NCBI RefSeq assembly: GCF_001424485.1
Contig: NZ_LMQC01000019.1
Coordinates: 62,001-126,000 of the forward strand
From: Modestobacter sp. Leaf380
Lineage (GTDB): Bacteria; Actinomycetota; Actinomycetes; Mycobacteriales; Geodermatophilaceae
Reading direction: 5' to 3'
DNA: 64,000 bases
The translations under genes were made by a program, and so were the position numbers. The notes below the pieces were generated by a model, which was not told the origin of the DNA, made no database searches, and saw only the letters and a list, made by a program, of their open reading frames with translations. This document shows positions 7,904 to 14,921 of this stretch, in pieces (position 1 is the first letter of the stretch; the number at the start of each line of letters is the position of its first letter).

Positions 7904-8194
7904 ATGACCACCACCCAGGAGATGCCCCAGGTCCAGGACTGCTCGGTGAGCAGCTGCTCCTACAACGCCGACGCCGGCTGCCACGCGGGCGCCATCACCA
8001 TCGGCGGCGACCACGCCCACTGCGGCACGTTCGTGGAGATCTCGTTCCGCTCCGGGATCGAGCGCACCGGCGTCGTCGGGGCCTGCCACCGCACCGAGTG
8101 CGTGCACAACGAGAAGCTCGAGTGCGGCGCGGCGTCCGTGCAGGTCGGTTCGGCCGCCGACAAGGCCGACTGCCTCACCTACTCCGCCCGCTGA
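7904..8194 (+). CDS. DUF1540 domain-containing Cys-rich protein
   Basis: A 96-residue soluble protein with two DUF1540 repeats. The first (about residues 12-46) has DCSVSSCSYN, GCHAGAITIG and CGTF. The second (about 60-94) has ACHRTECVHN, LECGAASVQVG and CLTY. The regular Cys spacing suggests metal binding, but the family has no proven role. The start at 7904 gives MTTTQEMPQ. The gap from the iron transporter is 101 bp and holds only a weak iron-box-like sequence, so whether it belongs to the iron regulon is open. Confidence 0.85.
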   Translation: MTTTQEMPQVQDCSVSSCSYNADAGCHAGAITIGGDHAHCGTFVEISFRSGIERTGVVGACHRTECVHNEKLECGAASVQVGSAADKADCLTYSAR

Positions 8195-8219
8195 CCCCCG
8201 CCGTCCCCTCGCGGGGCGG

Positions 8220-8648
8220 TCAGGAGAGCAGGGGCTGCAGGGCGTCCGCGTCCGGCAGCCGCTCGAGCTCCACGGCGCCGTCCGCGCCCACGCGCAGGAC
8301 GGCGTCCGCGACGGCGAGCACGGCCACCGGGTCGACGTCGTCCACGACGACGGTCGCACCCCGGCCGGCCAGGGAACGGAGCCCGGACAACGCGGTCCGG
8401 CGCTCCGATGCCCCCAGGCCGTCGGTGAACCGCGAGACCAGCACGACCGGTGCCCGGACCGCCTCGGCGGCCTCGAGCCGTGCCGCGAGCGTGTCCTGCG
8501 CGTGCGCCTCCAGGCGCACCACGGACAGGCTGGCGTGACCGCCGGCGCAGCGGGCCGAGTCCTCGTCCAGCGCGGCGCACACGGCAGCGCGGACCGGGGC
8601 CGGGCCCAGCAGGGCGACGACGGACGAGACGGGCAACCTGAGCGACAC
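8220..8648 (-). CDS. iron-box-controlled protein resembling a degenerate ABC-type ATPase
   Basis: A 142-residue protein I do not recognise as a named family. Its order of segments resembles an ABC ATPase core without its motifs: 'VVALLGPAPVRAAVCAAL' stands where Walker A would be but has no GKS/T; 'APVVLVSRFTDGLGASERR' stands where Walker B and D-loop would be; 'TVVVDDVDPVAVLAVADAVLRVGADGAVE' resembles the H-loop and end of a nucleotide-binding domain. It is therefore unlikely to hydrolyse ATP. It starts 19 bp from the best IdeR box of the window (8668-8686), so it is very likely induced by iron starvation. The role and the ATPase resemblance are inference. Confidence 0.7.
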   Translation of the reverse strand: MSLRLPVSSVVALLGPAPVRAAVCAALDEDSARCAGGHASLSVVRLEAHAQDTLAARLEAAEAVRAPVVLVSRFTDGLGASERRTALSGLRSLAGRGATVVVDDVDPVAVLAVADAVLRVGADGAVELERLPDADALQPLLS

Positions 8649-8667
8649 GGACGACCTCCAGAGCGAG

Positions 8668-8686
8668 TGAGGTCAGGCTAACCTGA
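8668..8686 (-). promoter_or_regulatory. IdeR/DtxR iron box (strongest of three)
   Basis: TGAGGTCAGGCTAACCTGA matches TTAGGTTAGGCTAACCTAA at 16 of 19 positions. It lies just upstream of the minus-strand gene starting at 8648 and downstream of no plus-strand gene start, so it most likely controls that gene. Confidence 0.88.
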
Positions 8687-8713
8687 CCCCACCGCCCTGT
8701 CGAGGAGTCCGGC

Positions 8714-9040
8714 TCACTCCCGGGGCGAGACCTCGCCCATGGCGCCCCAGGTGTCCTGCCCGACCTCGACGTTGATGATCTTCGGGGTGTCGGTGACCAG
8801 GTACGACATCTCGTCGATCGCCTTCTGGAAGTGCGGCTCGGCCACGTGCGCCTCGCCGGCGGCGCCGTCGGCGAAGGCCTCCAGCAGCACGAACGTGTTC
8901 GGCTCCTCCAGGCTGCGGGACCACTCGAAGAACACGTTGCCCGGCTCCGCCCGCACGGCGGCGGTGAACTCGGCGGTGACGCGCTCCCACTCCTCCAGCC
9001 TGTCGGGACGGACCGGGAACTTCACGGCGATGAAGATCAT
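8714..9040 (-). CDS. antibiotic biosynthesis monooxygenase (ABM/YgiN-like) domain protein
   Basis: A 108-residue ferredoxin-like ABM domain protein: 'MIFIAVKFPVRPDRLEEWERVTAEF', 'EPGNVFFEWSRSLEEPNTFVLLEAFAD' and 'HFQKAIDEMSYLV'. The EW..S pattern and a mid-protein H-F-x-K segment are usual for putative quinol monooxygenases or stress-related dimeric ABM proteins. The ATG at 9038-9040 is the family start; the longer open frame would pass through the palindromic element at 9117-9204. The substrate is unknown. Confidence 0.82.
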   Translation of the reverse strand: MIFIAVKFPVRPDRLEEWERVTAEFTAAVRAEPGNVFFEWSRSLEEPNTFVLLEAFADGAAGEAHVAEPHFQKAIDEMSYLVTDTPKIINVEVGQDTWGAMGEVSPRE

Positions 9041-9116
9041 GGCCCCATCGTCGCCGACGCCTCGGCGTCCCGCAGGCCGACCGGGGTGACCGGGAAGGGG
9101 TGCCCGGGCGGGCGAT

Positions 9117-9204
9117 CGTGGATCAGGGGCGTACAGCAGAGTCCGTCCTCCCCCACGACATCTCGTGGGGGAGGACGGACTCTGATCAGGGACCCTGATC
9201 CACG
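9117..9204. repeat. nested palindromic element, copy 1
   Basis: Inner arms of 21 bp (9138-9158 and 9163-9183) close a 4-nt loop. Outer arms GTGGATCAGGG (9118-9128) and CCCTGATCCAC (9193-9203) enclose them, and GATCAGGG-A-CCCTGATC at 9184-9200 is itself a palindrome. A second copy at 43663-43748 shares the layout and most bases. This copy lies downstream of the BCCT stop codon (minus strand) and upstream of the ABM gene. It may act as a terminator or be a non-autonomous interspersed repeat. Confidence 0.9.
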
Positions 9205-9265
9205 CTCCGGTGCGGGTCGCGGGCAGGGCCACCCGCCGTGCGGAGGGTGTCGCGGGGGCGGTCGG

Positions 9266-11122
9266 TCAGTCGCGCGGCTCCTGCGGCCGGCCCGCGCCGA
9301 CCCGGTCGCTGCCGGTCACCGGCACGTCGGTCGGCGCCGGGACCGGGGAGCCCACCGAGGCGGCCGTGTTGGCCTGCCCGGTGCGCGCCTGCACCGTGCG
9401 CGAGGGGGTCGGGCCGTCGGCGACGCCGTCGCCGTCCTCGTCCGGGGCGTGCTGCACGCTGAGGACGAAGTCGTCCCCGTGCGTGGTGAGCCCGTGGACG
9501 ACGGCCTGCTCGACCGCCTCGGTGGCCACCACGCCGCGCAGCACCATCGGGTCGGTCCGCAGGTCCTTGGCGAGGGAGAACGCCAGCCCGACCATGACGA
9601 TGGCGAAGGGCAGTGCCGCGATGATCGTCAGGTTCTGCAGGCCGGTGAGGGCCTCGTCCCCGCCGACCAGCAGCATGATCGCTGCCACCGAGCCCATGAC
9701 GACGCCCCAGAAGACGACGACCCAACGGGAGGGCTCGAGGGTCCCGCGCTGGGACAGCGAGCCCATCACGATCGAGGCGGCGTCGGCGCCGGAGACGAAG
9801 AAGATCGCCACCAGCACCATGACCAGCACGGTCGCGACGCTGGCCAGCGGGTACTGCTGCAGGACGCCGAAGAGCTGCCCCTCGCTGGTCGACTGCCCGG
9901 CGACGTCGGTGCCGCTCTGCTGGGCGGCGATGCCGGCCCCGCCGAAGACGGCGAACCAGACCAGGCTGACGACGCTGGGGACCAGCAGCACACCGGTGAC
10001 GAACTGGCGGATGGTGCGGCCGCGGGAGATGCGGGCGATGAAGAGCCCGACGAACGGGGTCCAGCTGATCCACCAGGCCCAGTAGAAGACGGTCCAGCCC
10101 TGCAGCCAGGTGGCCATGGCGTCACCGCCGGAGGCCTCGGTGCGGGCGGCCATCTCCCCCAGGTCGGAGAAGTAGCTGCCGATCGCGCCCGGGATGAGGT
10201 TGAGGATCAGCACGGTCGGGCCGACGACGAAGACGAAGACGGCCAGGATGAGCGCCAGCACCATGTTGGTGTTGGACAGCCACTGGATGCCGCGGGACAC
10301 CCCGGAGACCGCGGAGGCGACGAACGCCATGGTCAGCACGGCGATGATGACGACCAGGACGCCGTTGCCGACGTCACCGGCCCAGCCCAGGATCTCCACG
10401 CCCGACCCGATCTGCAGGGCGCCGAGGCCCAGCGAGGCGGCGGAGCCGAAGAGGGTGGCGAAGATGGCCAGGACGTCGATGACCTTGCCGGCGGGGCCGC
10501 TGGTGCGCTTCTCGCCGAAGAGCGGGGCGAAGGCGGCGCTGATCAGCTGCTTGCGGCCGCGGCGGAAGGTGCCGTAGGCGATGGCGAGCCCGACGACGGC
10601 GTAGATGGCCCACGGGTGCAGGGTCCAGTGGAAGAGCGTGGTGGCCATGGCGGTGGACACGGCGTCGGGCGTCTCGGCCTCGACGGTGCCCGGCGGCGGG
10701 GACACGTAGTGCGACAACGGCTCGCTGACACCGAAGAACATCAGGCCGATGCCCATGCCGGCGCTGAACATCATCGCGATCCAGGACACGGTCCGGAACT
10801 CGGGGCCCTCGTCGTCGCGGCCCAGTGGGATGCGGCCGTAGCGCGAGGCGGCCAGCCAGATCACGTAGACGACGAAGCCCGACGCGATGAGCACGAAGAA
10901 CCAGCCCAGGTTGGACTCGATCCAGCCCAGGGCGGTGCCGCTGGCGTTGCCCAGGCCCTGGGGGGCGGCGAAGCCCCAGGCCACGAAGGCCAGTGCGATG
11001 ACGGCGGCGACCCCGAACACGACGGTGTCCAGGTGGCCCTTCTCGTCGGCCCGGGCGGGCGGCGGTTCGGCGATCGCGGGGTGGCCCCCGGTGTCGGTCG
11101 GCTCTCGGTCGGTGGTCGTCAC
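9266..11122 (-). CDS. BCCT family (betaine/choline/carnitine-type) transporter
   Basis: A 618-residue secondary transporter with about twelve membrane segments between residues 35 and 545 and a hydrophilic tail of about 70 residues. Diagnostic stretches are 'GMGIGLMFFGVSEPLSHY', the Trp-rich 'WTVFYWAWWISWTPFVGLF' with 'IARISRGRTIRQF', and 'FFVSGADAASIVMGSL'. These are the BCCT substrate-binding helices, so a quaternary-ammonium osmolyte such as glycine betaine is the likely cargo, driven by sodium. The long charged tail fits osmotic sensing as known in BetP, but that is inference. It is monocistronic: a palindromic element follows its stop and a hairpin separates it from the iron lipoprotein gene. 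Confidence 0.93.
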   Translation of the reverse strand: MTTTDREPTDTGGHPAIAEPPPARADEKGHLDTVVFGVAAVIALAFVAWGFAAPQGLGNASGTALGWIESNLGWFFVLIASGFVVYVIWLAASRYGRIPLGRDDEGPEFRTVSWIAMMFSAGMGIGLMFFGVSEPLSHYVSPPPGTVEAETPDAVSTAMATTLFHWTLHPWAIYAVVGLAIAYGTFRRGRKQLISAAFAPLFGEKRTSGPAGKVIDVLAIFATLFGSAASLGLGALQIGSGVEILGWAGDVGNGVLVVIIAVLTMAFVASAVSGVSRGIQWLSNTNMVLALILAVFVFVVGPTVLILNLIPGAIGSYFSDLGEMAARTEASGGDAMATWLQGWTVFYWAWWISWTPFVGLFIARISRGRTIRQFVTGVLLVPSVVSLVWFAVFGGAGIAAQQSGTDVAGQSTSEGQLFGVLQQYPLASVATVLVMVLVAIFFVSGADAASIVMGSLSQRGTLEPSRWVVVFWGVVMGSVAAIMLLVGGDEALTGLQNLTIIAALPFAIVMVGLAFSLAKDLRTDPMVLRGVVATEAVEQAVVHGLTTHGDDFVLSVQHAPDEDGDGVADGPTPSRTVQARTGQANTAASVGSPVPAPTDVPVTGSDRVGAGRPQEPRD

Positions 11123-11285
11123 AGGCAGGCGTGGCGCACGGTCTCGGCGCCCCTCCGTTCAGTCTCGGGGACAGGGGACGGCCCGCGCCGGGGTGGTGCC
11201 TCGGCGGGGCCGACCACCCACCGTCCGCCCCACCTGCCCCAGAAAGCAAACCGAGAACCGCCGGTGCAACCCGATCGAGACACGG

Positions 11286-11321
11286 CGACGCCCCGCCCGG
11301 CGGGTGCCGGACGGGGCGTCG
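11286..11321 (-). terminator. hairpin after the iron-binding lipoprotein gene
   Basis: CGACGCCCCG (11286-11295) pairs with CGGGGCGTCG (11312-11321); the loop region is itself GC-rich. It lies 20 bp past the stop of the minus-strand lipoprotein gene at 11341, as expected for its terminator. Confidence 0.65.
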
Positions 11322-11340
11322 GGGAACCCGCCGGAGGGGG

Positions 11341-12375
11341 TCAGGCGGGGACGATCTCCTGCAGCTGCGGCAGCAGGGCCTCCAGCGCGAACGGCACGCT
11401 GAGCACGTCGTTGTAGCTGATGGCACCGCCCTCGGCGGAGGGGTCCAGGTACAGCACCCGGCCCGCGGCGACGGCCGGGACCGCGGAGAACACCGGGTCG
11501 GCCTCCAGCTGGCTGCGGGTCTCCGCCAGGTCGAACAGCGCCGGGACGACGACGAGGTCGGCGTCGAGCAGGTCGGCCTGCTCCGCGGAGACGGTGGTGA
11601 AGAAGGAGTCGGTCTCCAGGGCCGAGACCGCGTCGGTGAGCTCGAAGCCCAGGCTGCGCAGGAACTCCACCCGGGTGTCACCGGCGACGTAGACGCCGTA
11701 GCCACCGGCGCCGGTGGTGTCGGGCACGACGACGGTGACGGTCGAGCCGGTGAACTGCGGGTTGGCCTCGGCGGCGTCGGCGAGCTGGGTGTCGACGTCG
11801 TCCAGGAGCGCCTGCGCCTCGTCCTCCAGGCCCAGGGCCTGCCCGATGGCCAGGGTGGCCTCCTCGCGGCCGACCAGGAAGGGCGCCGAGCCCTCGGGTC
11901 GGGCCAGGACCGGGACGACGCTGGAGAGCTGGTCGTACTCCTCCTGCTCCAGCCCGCTGCCCACGGCGATCACCAGGTCCGGCTCGAGGGCCAGCACCTC
12001 CTCCAGCGAGGGGGCGGCGGCGACCGGGAAGACCTGGATGTCCTCGGCGGTGGCGGCCGGCTCCTCCTGGGCCCAGGGACCCAGGGCCGGGACGGCGGCG
12101 TCGGGGAAGGTGGCGAACTCCTGGAAGGCGACCGGGGTGACGCCCAGGGCGAGCACGGTGTCGACGTCGGTGTAGCCGGTGACGACGACGCGCTGGGGCT
12201 GCTCGTCGATCGTGGTCTCGCCGAACGCGTTCGGGATGGTCACCGGGAAGGCGCCGTCCGAGGACGACCCGCTGTCGGGGGCGGCGACGTCGGAGCTGTC
12301 CGAGCTGCCACCACAGGCGGTGAGCGTCAGGGCAGCAGCCGCGGTCAGCGCGGCCAGGGTGGTGCGGCGGGACAT
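11341..12375 (-). CDS. iron-siderophore ABC transporter substrate-binding lipoprotein
   Basis: A 344-residue periplasmic-binding protein of the FepB/FhuD class. The N-terminus has a twin-Arg-like 'MSRRTTLAALTAAAALTLTACGG' with lipobox LTAC, so it is a membrane-anchored lipoprotein. Then follow 'QRVVVTGYTDVDTVLALGVTPVA' and 'SLEEVLALEPDLVIAV', the standard pattern of class III binding proteins. The ATG at 12375 is preferred over the GTG at 12387 because TGAGGA lies at suitable distance. It probably captures the ferric siderophore for the permease-ATPase set at 4743-7802. An iron box at 12401-12419 precedes it. Confidence 0.93.
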   Translation of the reverse strand: MSRRTTLAALTAAAALTLTACGGSSDSSDVAAPDSGSSSDGAFPVTIPNAFGETTIDEQPQRVVVTGYTDVDTVLALGVTPVAFQEFATFPDAAVPALGPWAQEEPAATAEDIQVFPVAAAPSLEEVLALEPDLVIAVGSGLEQEEYDQLSSVVPVLARPEGSAPFLVGREEATLAIGQALGLEDEAQALLDDVDTQLADAAEANPQFTGSTVTVVVPDTTGAGGYGVYVAGDTRVEFLRSLGFELTDAVSALETDSFFTTVSAEQADLLDADLVVVPALFDLAETRSQLEADPVFSAVPAVAAGRVLYLDPSAEGGAISYNDVLSVPFALEALLPQLQEIVPA

Positions 12376-12400
12376 GCGGTTCCTCACGGTCGTCGACAGG

Positions 12401-12419
12401 TGAGGACAGCCTCACCTGA
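12401..12419 (-). promoter_or_regulatory. IdeR/DtxR iron box upstream of the lipoprotein gene
   Basis: On the minus strand TCAGGTGAGGCTGTCCTCA matches the IdeR consensus at 14 of 19 positions. It sits inside a longer perfect palindrome (AGGTGAGG, ACAG, CCTCACCT at 12398-12417), 26 bp before the start codon. Confidence 0.8.
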
Positions 12420-12472
12420 CCGGGCCATCGCGAGAAGGGCCTCCGGCCCGTCGAGACCCGATCGTGACGCGC

Positions 12473-13459
12473 TCAACCACCCAGCCGGTGCAGCAGCGCC
12501 GTCCGGATCGCGGGCCGGGACCCGAAGACCAGCAGGAAGAGCGCCTCCCGGGCCAGCCGCTCGACCGGGTGCCCCCGGGACACCGACCGGCTGCCCGTGG
12601 CGACGGCGAGCAGCCCGGTGGCCCGGTGCGCCAGGGCGGCGGCCGCGGCCCGGGCGTCGGGCAACCCGTCCGGGCCGGCGGCGTCCAGCTGGGCGCGCAC
12701 GTCGGCCAGGTCGGCGTCCAGGCTGGGCAGCTCGGCCAGCCGGGCGCACCGCGCGGTGAGCCCCAGCGCCAGCGAGCCGTTGAGCCGCAGGCCCGCGGGG
12801 TCCCCGGCCTGCCAGCGGTCCAGCGGCACCGAACGGACCAGCCGCGACACGGGCACCGCGTGCCCGGTCAGCCGCAGTCCCACCGTGGAGCTGGCCTGCA
12901 CCGCGACCAGCTGCTGGGGGACGACGTCCAGCCCGTCGCCGGCCACCGCGTCGACGAGCAGGAAGTGCACGACGTCCGCGGCGTCCCGGGCGGCGACCAG
13001 CACGACGTCCACGTGCGCCCAGCCGGTGACCCAGGGGACGCCGCCGTCGAGCACGAACACGTCGCCCTCGCGCCGGGCGGTGATCGCCGGCGGCCCCGGC
13101 CGGGTCGCGGCCAGCAGTGCGATGCCCGAGCGGACCCGGCCGGCGCACAGGTCGGCCAGGAACCCACCGCGCAGCGGCTCCGGCGCCTCGGCGATCATCC
13201 CGGGGGCGAGCAGGTGCTGCAGCCAGACGAACGTGGTGGACAGGTCCCCGCCGGCCAGCGCCTCGACGACGCCGTGCACCGTCGCGCGGTCCGCGGCCAG
13301 CCCGCCGGCGGAGACCGGGCCGGTCAGGCCGTAGAGGCCGGCGTCGGCCAGGGCGTCCAGGTGGGCCCCGGGCACCTCGCCCGCAGCGTCCACGGCGCCC
13401 GCGGCGGGGAACAGGAGGTCGTCGGCCAGGGCCCGCGCGCGGGCGACGATGTCGGACAC
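12473..13459 (-). CDS. acyl-CoA dehydrogenase-like flavoprotein
   Basis: A 328-residue member of the acyl-CoA dehydrogenase superfamily: an N-terminal helical domain, 'GGDLSTTFVWLQHLLAP', the beta domain 'VFVLDGGVPWVTGWAHVDVVLVAA' and a C-terminal helical bundle. It is about 50 residues shorter than a standard enzyme and I cannot find the usual 'EGTNQI' segment with the catalytic Glu, so it may be a DszC/hydroxylase-like or non-classical member. The GTG at 13459 follows GGGGGAG; a GTG at 13492 is an alternative. It is divergent from mscS with only 44 bp between starts. Substrate unknown. Confidence 0.75.
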   Translation of the reverse strand: MSDIVARARALADDLLFPAAGAVDAAGEVPGAHLDALADAGLYGLTGPVSAGGLAADRATVHGVVEALAGGDLSTTFVWLQHLLAPGMIAEAPEPLRGGFLADLCAGRVRSGIALLAATRPGPPAITARREGDVFVLDGGVPWVTGWAHVDVVLVAARDAADVVHFLLVDAVAGDGLDVVPQQLVAVQASSTVGLRLTGHAVPVSRLVRSVPLDRWQAGDPAGLRLNGSLALGLTARCARLAELPSLDADLADVRAQLDAAGPDGLPDARAAAAALAHRATGLLAVATGSRSVSRGHPVERLAREALFLLVFGSRPAIRTALLHRLGG

Positions 13460-13503
13460 CCGCACATGCTCCCCCGGGGTCCCGACCTGCACACTGGGCA
13501 GCG

Positions 13504-14409
13504 ATGGACCTCCTCGCGATCGCGCCGCTCACCGACCTGACGAACTGGGTCCGCGGCCGGGGCCTGGCGGTGCTCCTGATCGTGCTGGGCTCGGTGCTGC
13601 TGGCCCGGTTCGCCACCTGGGTCGGCGGGCGGATCACCGCCCGGATCGACGCCAGCGCCGGTGGTTCCGACGCCCTGGTCCGGTCCGAGGCCGCCAAGCA
13701 CCGGCACTCGCTGACCCAGGTGCTGCAGTGGGTCGCCGTCGTCGTGATCTACACCGTCGCGACCGTCACCGTGCTGTCCACGCTGGGCCTGCCGGTCACC
13801 AGCCTGGTCGCACCGGCCACCGTGCTCGGTGTCGGGCTGGGCTTCGGCGCGCAGCGGATCGTGCAGGACGTGCTGGCCGGGTTCTTCCTGATCACCGAGC
13901 GGCAGTACGGCTTCGGCGACGTCGTCTCCATCGCCGTGGTCGGTGGCGGGGACCCGGCCGAGGGCACCATCGAGGACGTCACGCTGCGGATCACCCGGAT
14001 GCGGTCGGTCGACGGCGAGGTCGTCATCGTCCCGAACGGGCAGATCGTGAAGGTCGTGAACCTGTCCCGCGACTGGGCCCGCGCCGTCATCGACGTGCCG
14101 GTGCCGGCGACGACCGACGTCACCCACGTGCAGGACGTGCTGCGCGAGGTCGGCGAGCAGGCCTTCGCCGACGAGCGGCTCAAGCGCCTGCTGCTGGACA
14201 CCCCCAGCGTCATGGGCGTCACCAGCCTGGGCCTGGACGAGGTCAACGTGCGGATCGTCGCGCGCACCCTGCCCGGCAAGCAGTTCGACGTCGGCCGGGA
14301 CCTGCGGTCCCGGATCGCGCTGGCGTTCCGCCGCGAGGGCATCGTCGTGCAGCCGCAGCTGCCCGAGGAACCCGTCACCCGCCACGACCCGCGCGAGGTG
14401 TCGTCATGA
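13504..14409 (+). CDS. mscS: small-conductance mechanosensitive channel (MscS family)
   Basis: A 301-residue MscS-type channel with about three membrane helices. The pore helix and beta domain are seen in 'TSLVAPATVLGVGLGFGAQRIVQDVLAGFFLITERQYGFGDVV', followed by 'RITRMRSVDGEVVIVPNGQIVKVVNLSRDWARAVIDV'. It opens under membrane tension to release solutes on osmotic downshock. It starts at ATG 13504. Its stop overlaps the next start by ATGA, so the Thr/Pro-rich membrane protein that follows is translationally coupled and may be its partner; no family precedent is known to me. Confidence 0.92.
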   Translation: MDLLAIAPLTDLTNWVRGRGLAVLLIVLGSVLLARFATWVGGRITARIDASAGGSDALVRSEAAKHRHSLTQVLQWVAVVVIYTVATVTVLSTLGLPVTSLVAPATVLGVGLGFGAQRIVQDVLAGFFLITERQYGFGDVVSIAVVGGGDPAEGTIEDVTLRITRMRSVDGEVVIVPNGQIVKVVNLSRDWARAVIDVPVPATTDVTHVQDVLREVGEQAFADERLKRLLLDTPSVMGVTSLGLDEVNVRIVARTLPGKQFDVGRDLRSRIALAFRREGIVVQPQLPEEPVTRHDPREVSS

Positions 14410-14909
14410 CCGACGCCTCCGGTCGGCAGCCGACCACCCCCGTCCCGCAGCTGACCACCGAGCCGGTGGCCCGGCGGGCCCGGATCTGGCCGAGGAAGGT
14501 GCCGGCCCGGATCGGCCGCGCCCGCACCTCGACCGTCGTGCTCGCCGTGCTGTTCCTGGGCCTGTTCGTGCTGTGGATCGGCGTCCGGCCGGCGAACACC
14601 GACGGGGTGCCCGCGACCCCGGCGAGCTCGACGACCGGGGTCGAGCAGCCGGCCCCGACCACCGAGCCCCCGGCGACGACGTCCGAGCCGGTGCCCACGT
14701 CGACGGCGGAGGAGACCACGACCACCCCGCGTACGACGACGTCCCGGCCGACGACCACGGCGCCGACGACGACCACCGACGAGGACGAGCCGACGTCGAC
14801 GCCGACGACCACCGCGCCCGAGCGGACGACGGCGGCGCCCAGCACCACGCGCCCGGCCCCCACGACCACCGCGCCCGTACCGACGTCGCGCGCCGACCCG
14901 ACCGACTGA
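14406..14909 (+). CDS. single-pass membrane protein with Thr/Pro-rich extracellular tail
   Basis: A 167-residue protein with a basic N-terminus of about 40 residues, one membrane segment (about 41-60, 'STVVLAVLFLGLFVLWIGV') and a tail of about 105 residues made almost only of Thr, Pro, Ala, Ser and a few acidic residues. The positive N-terminus predicts the tail lies outside the membrane, where such tails span or bind the wall and may be glycosylated. No family recognised. It begins inside the mscS stop codon (ATGA), so co-expression with the channel is assured. Confidence 0.75.
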   Translation: MTDASGRQPTTPVPQLTTEPVARRARIWPRKVPARIGRARTSTVVLAVLFLGLFVLWIGVRPANTDGVPATPASSTTGVEQPAPTTEPPATTSEPVPTSTAEETTTTPRTTTSRPTTTAPTTTTDEDEPTSTPTTTAPERTTAAPSTTRPAPTTTAPVPTSRADPTD

Positions 14910-14921
14910 GCGACCGCCCGG

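Noticed and set aside
8831-11416. Plus-strand frame opposite the BCCT gene, 861 codons
   Set aside because: Antisense shadow of a well-supported transporter; the translation is low-complexity Gly/Asp/Arg/Gln.
14406-14909. Low-complexity non-coding DNA mis-called as a gene
   Set aside because: A clear membrane helix, a basic N-terminus and the ATGA coupling to mscS support a real gene despite the simple tail.
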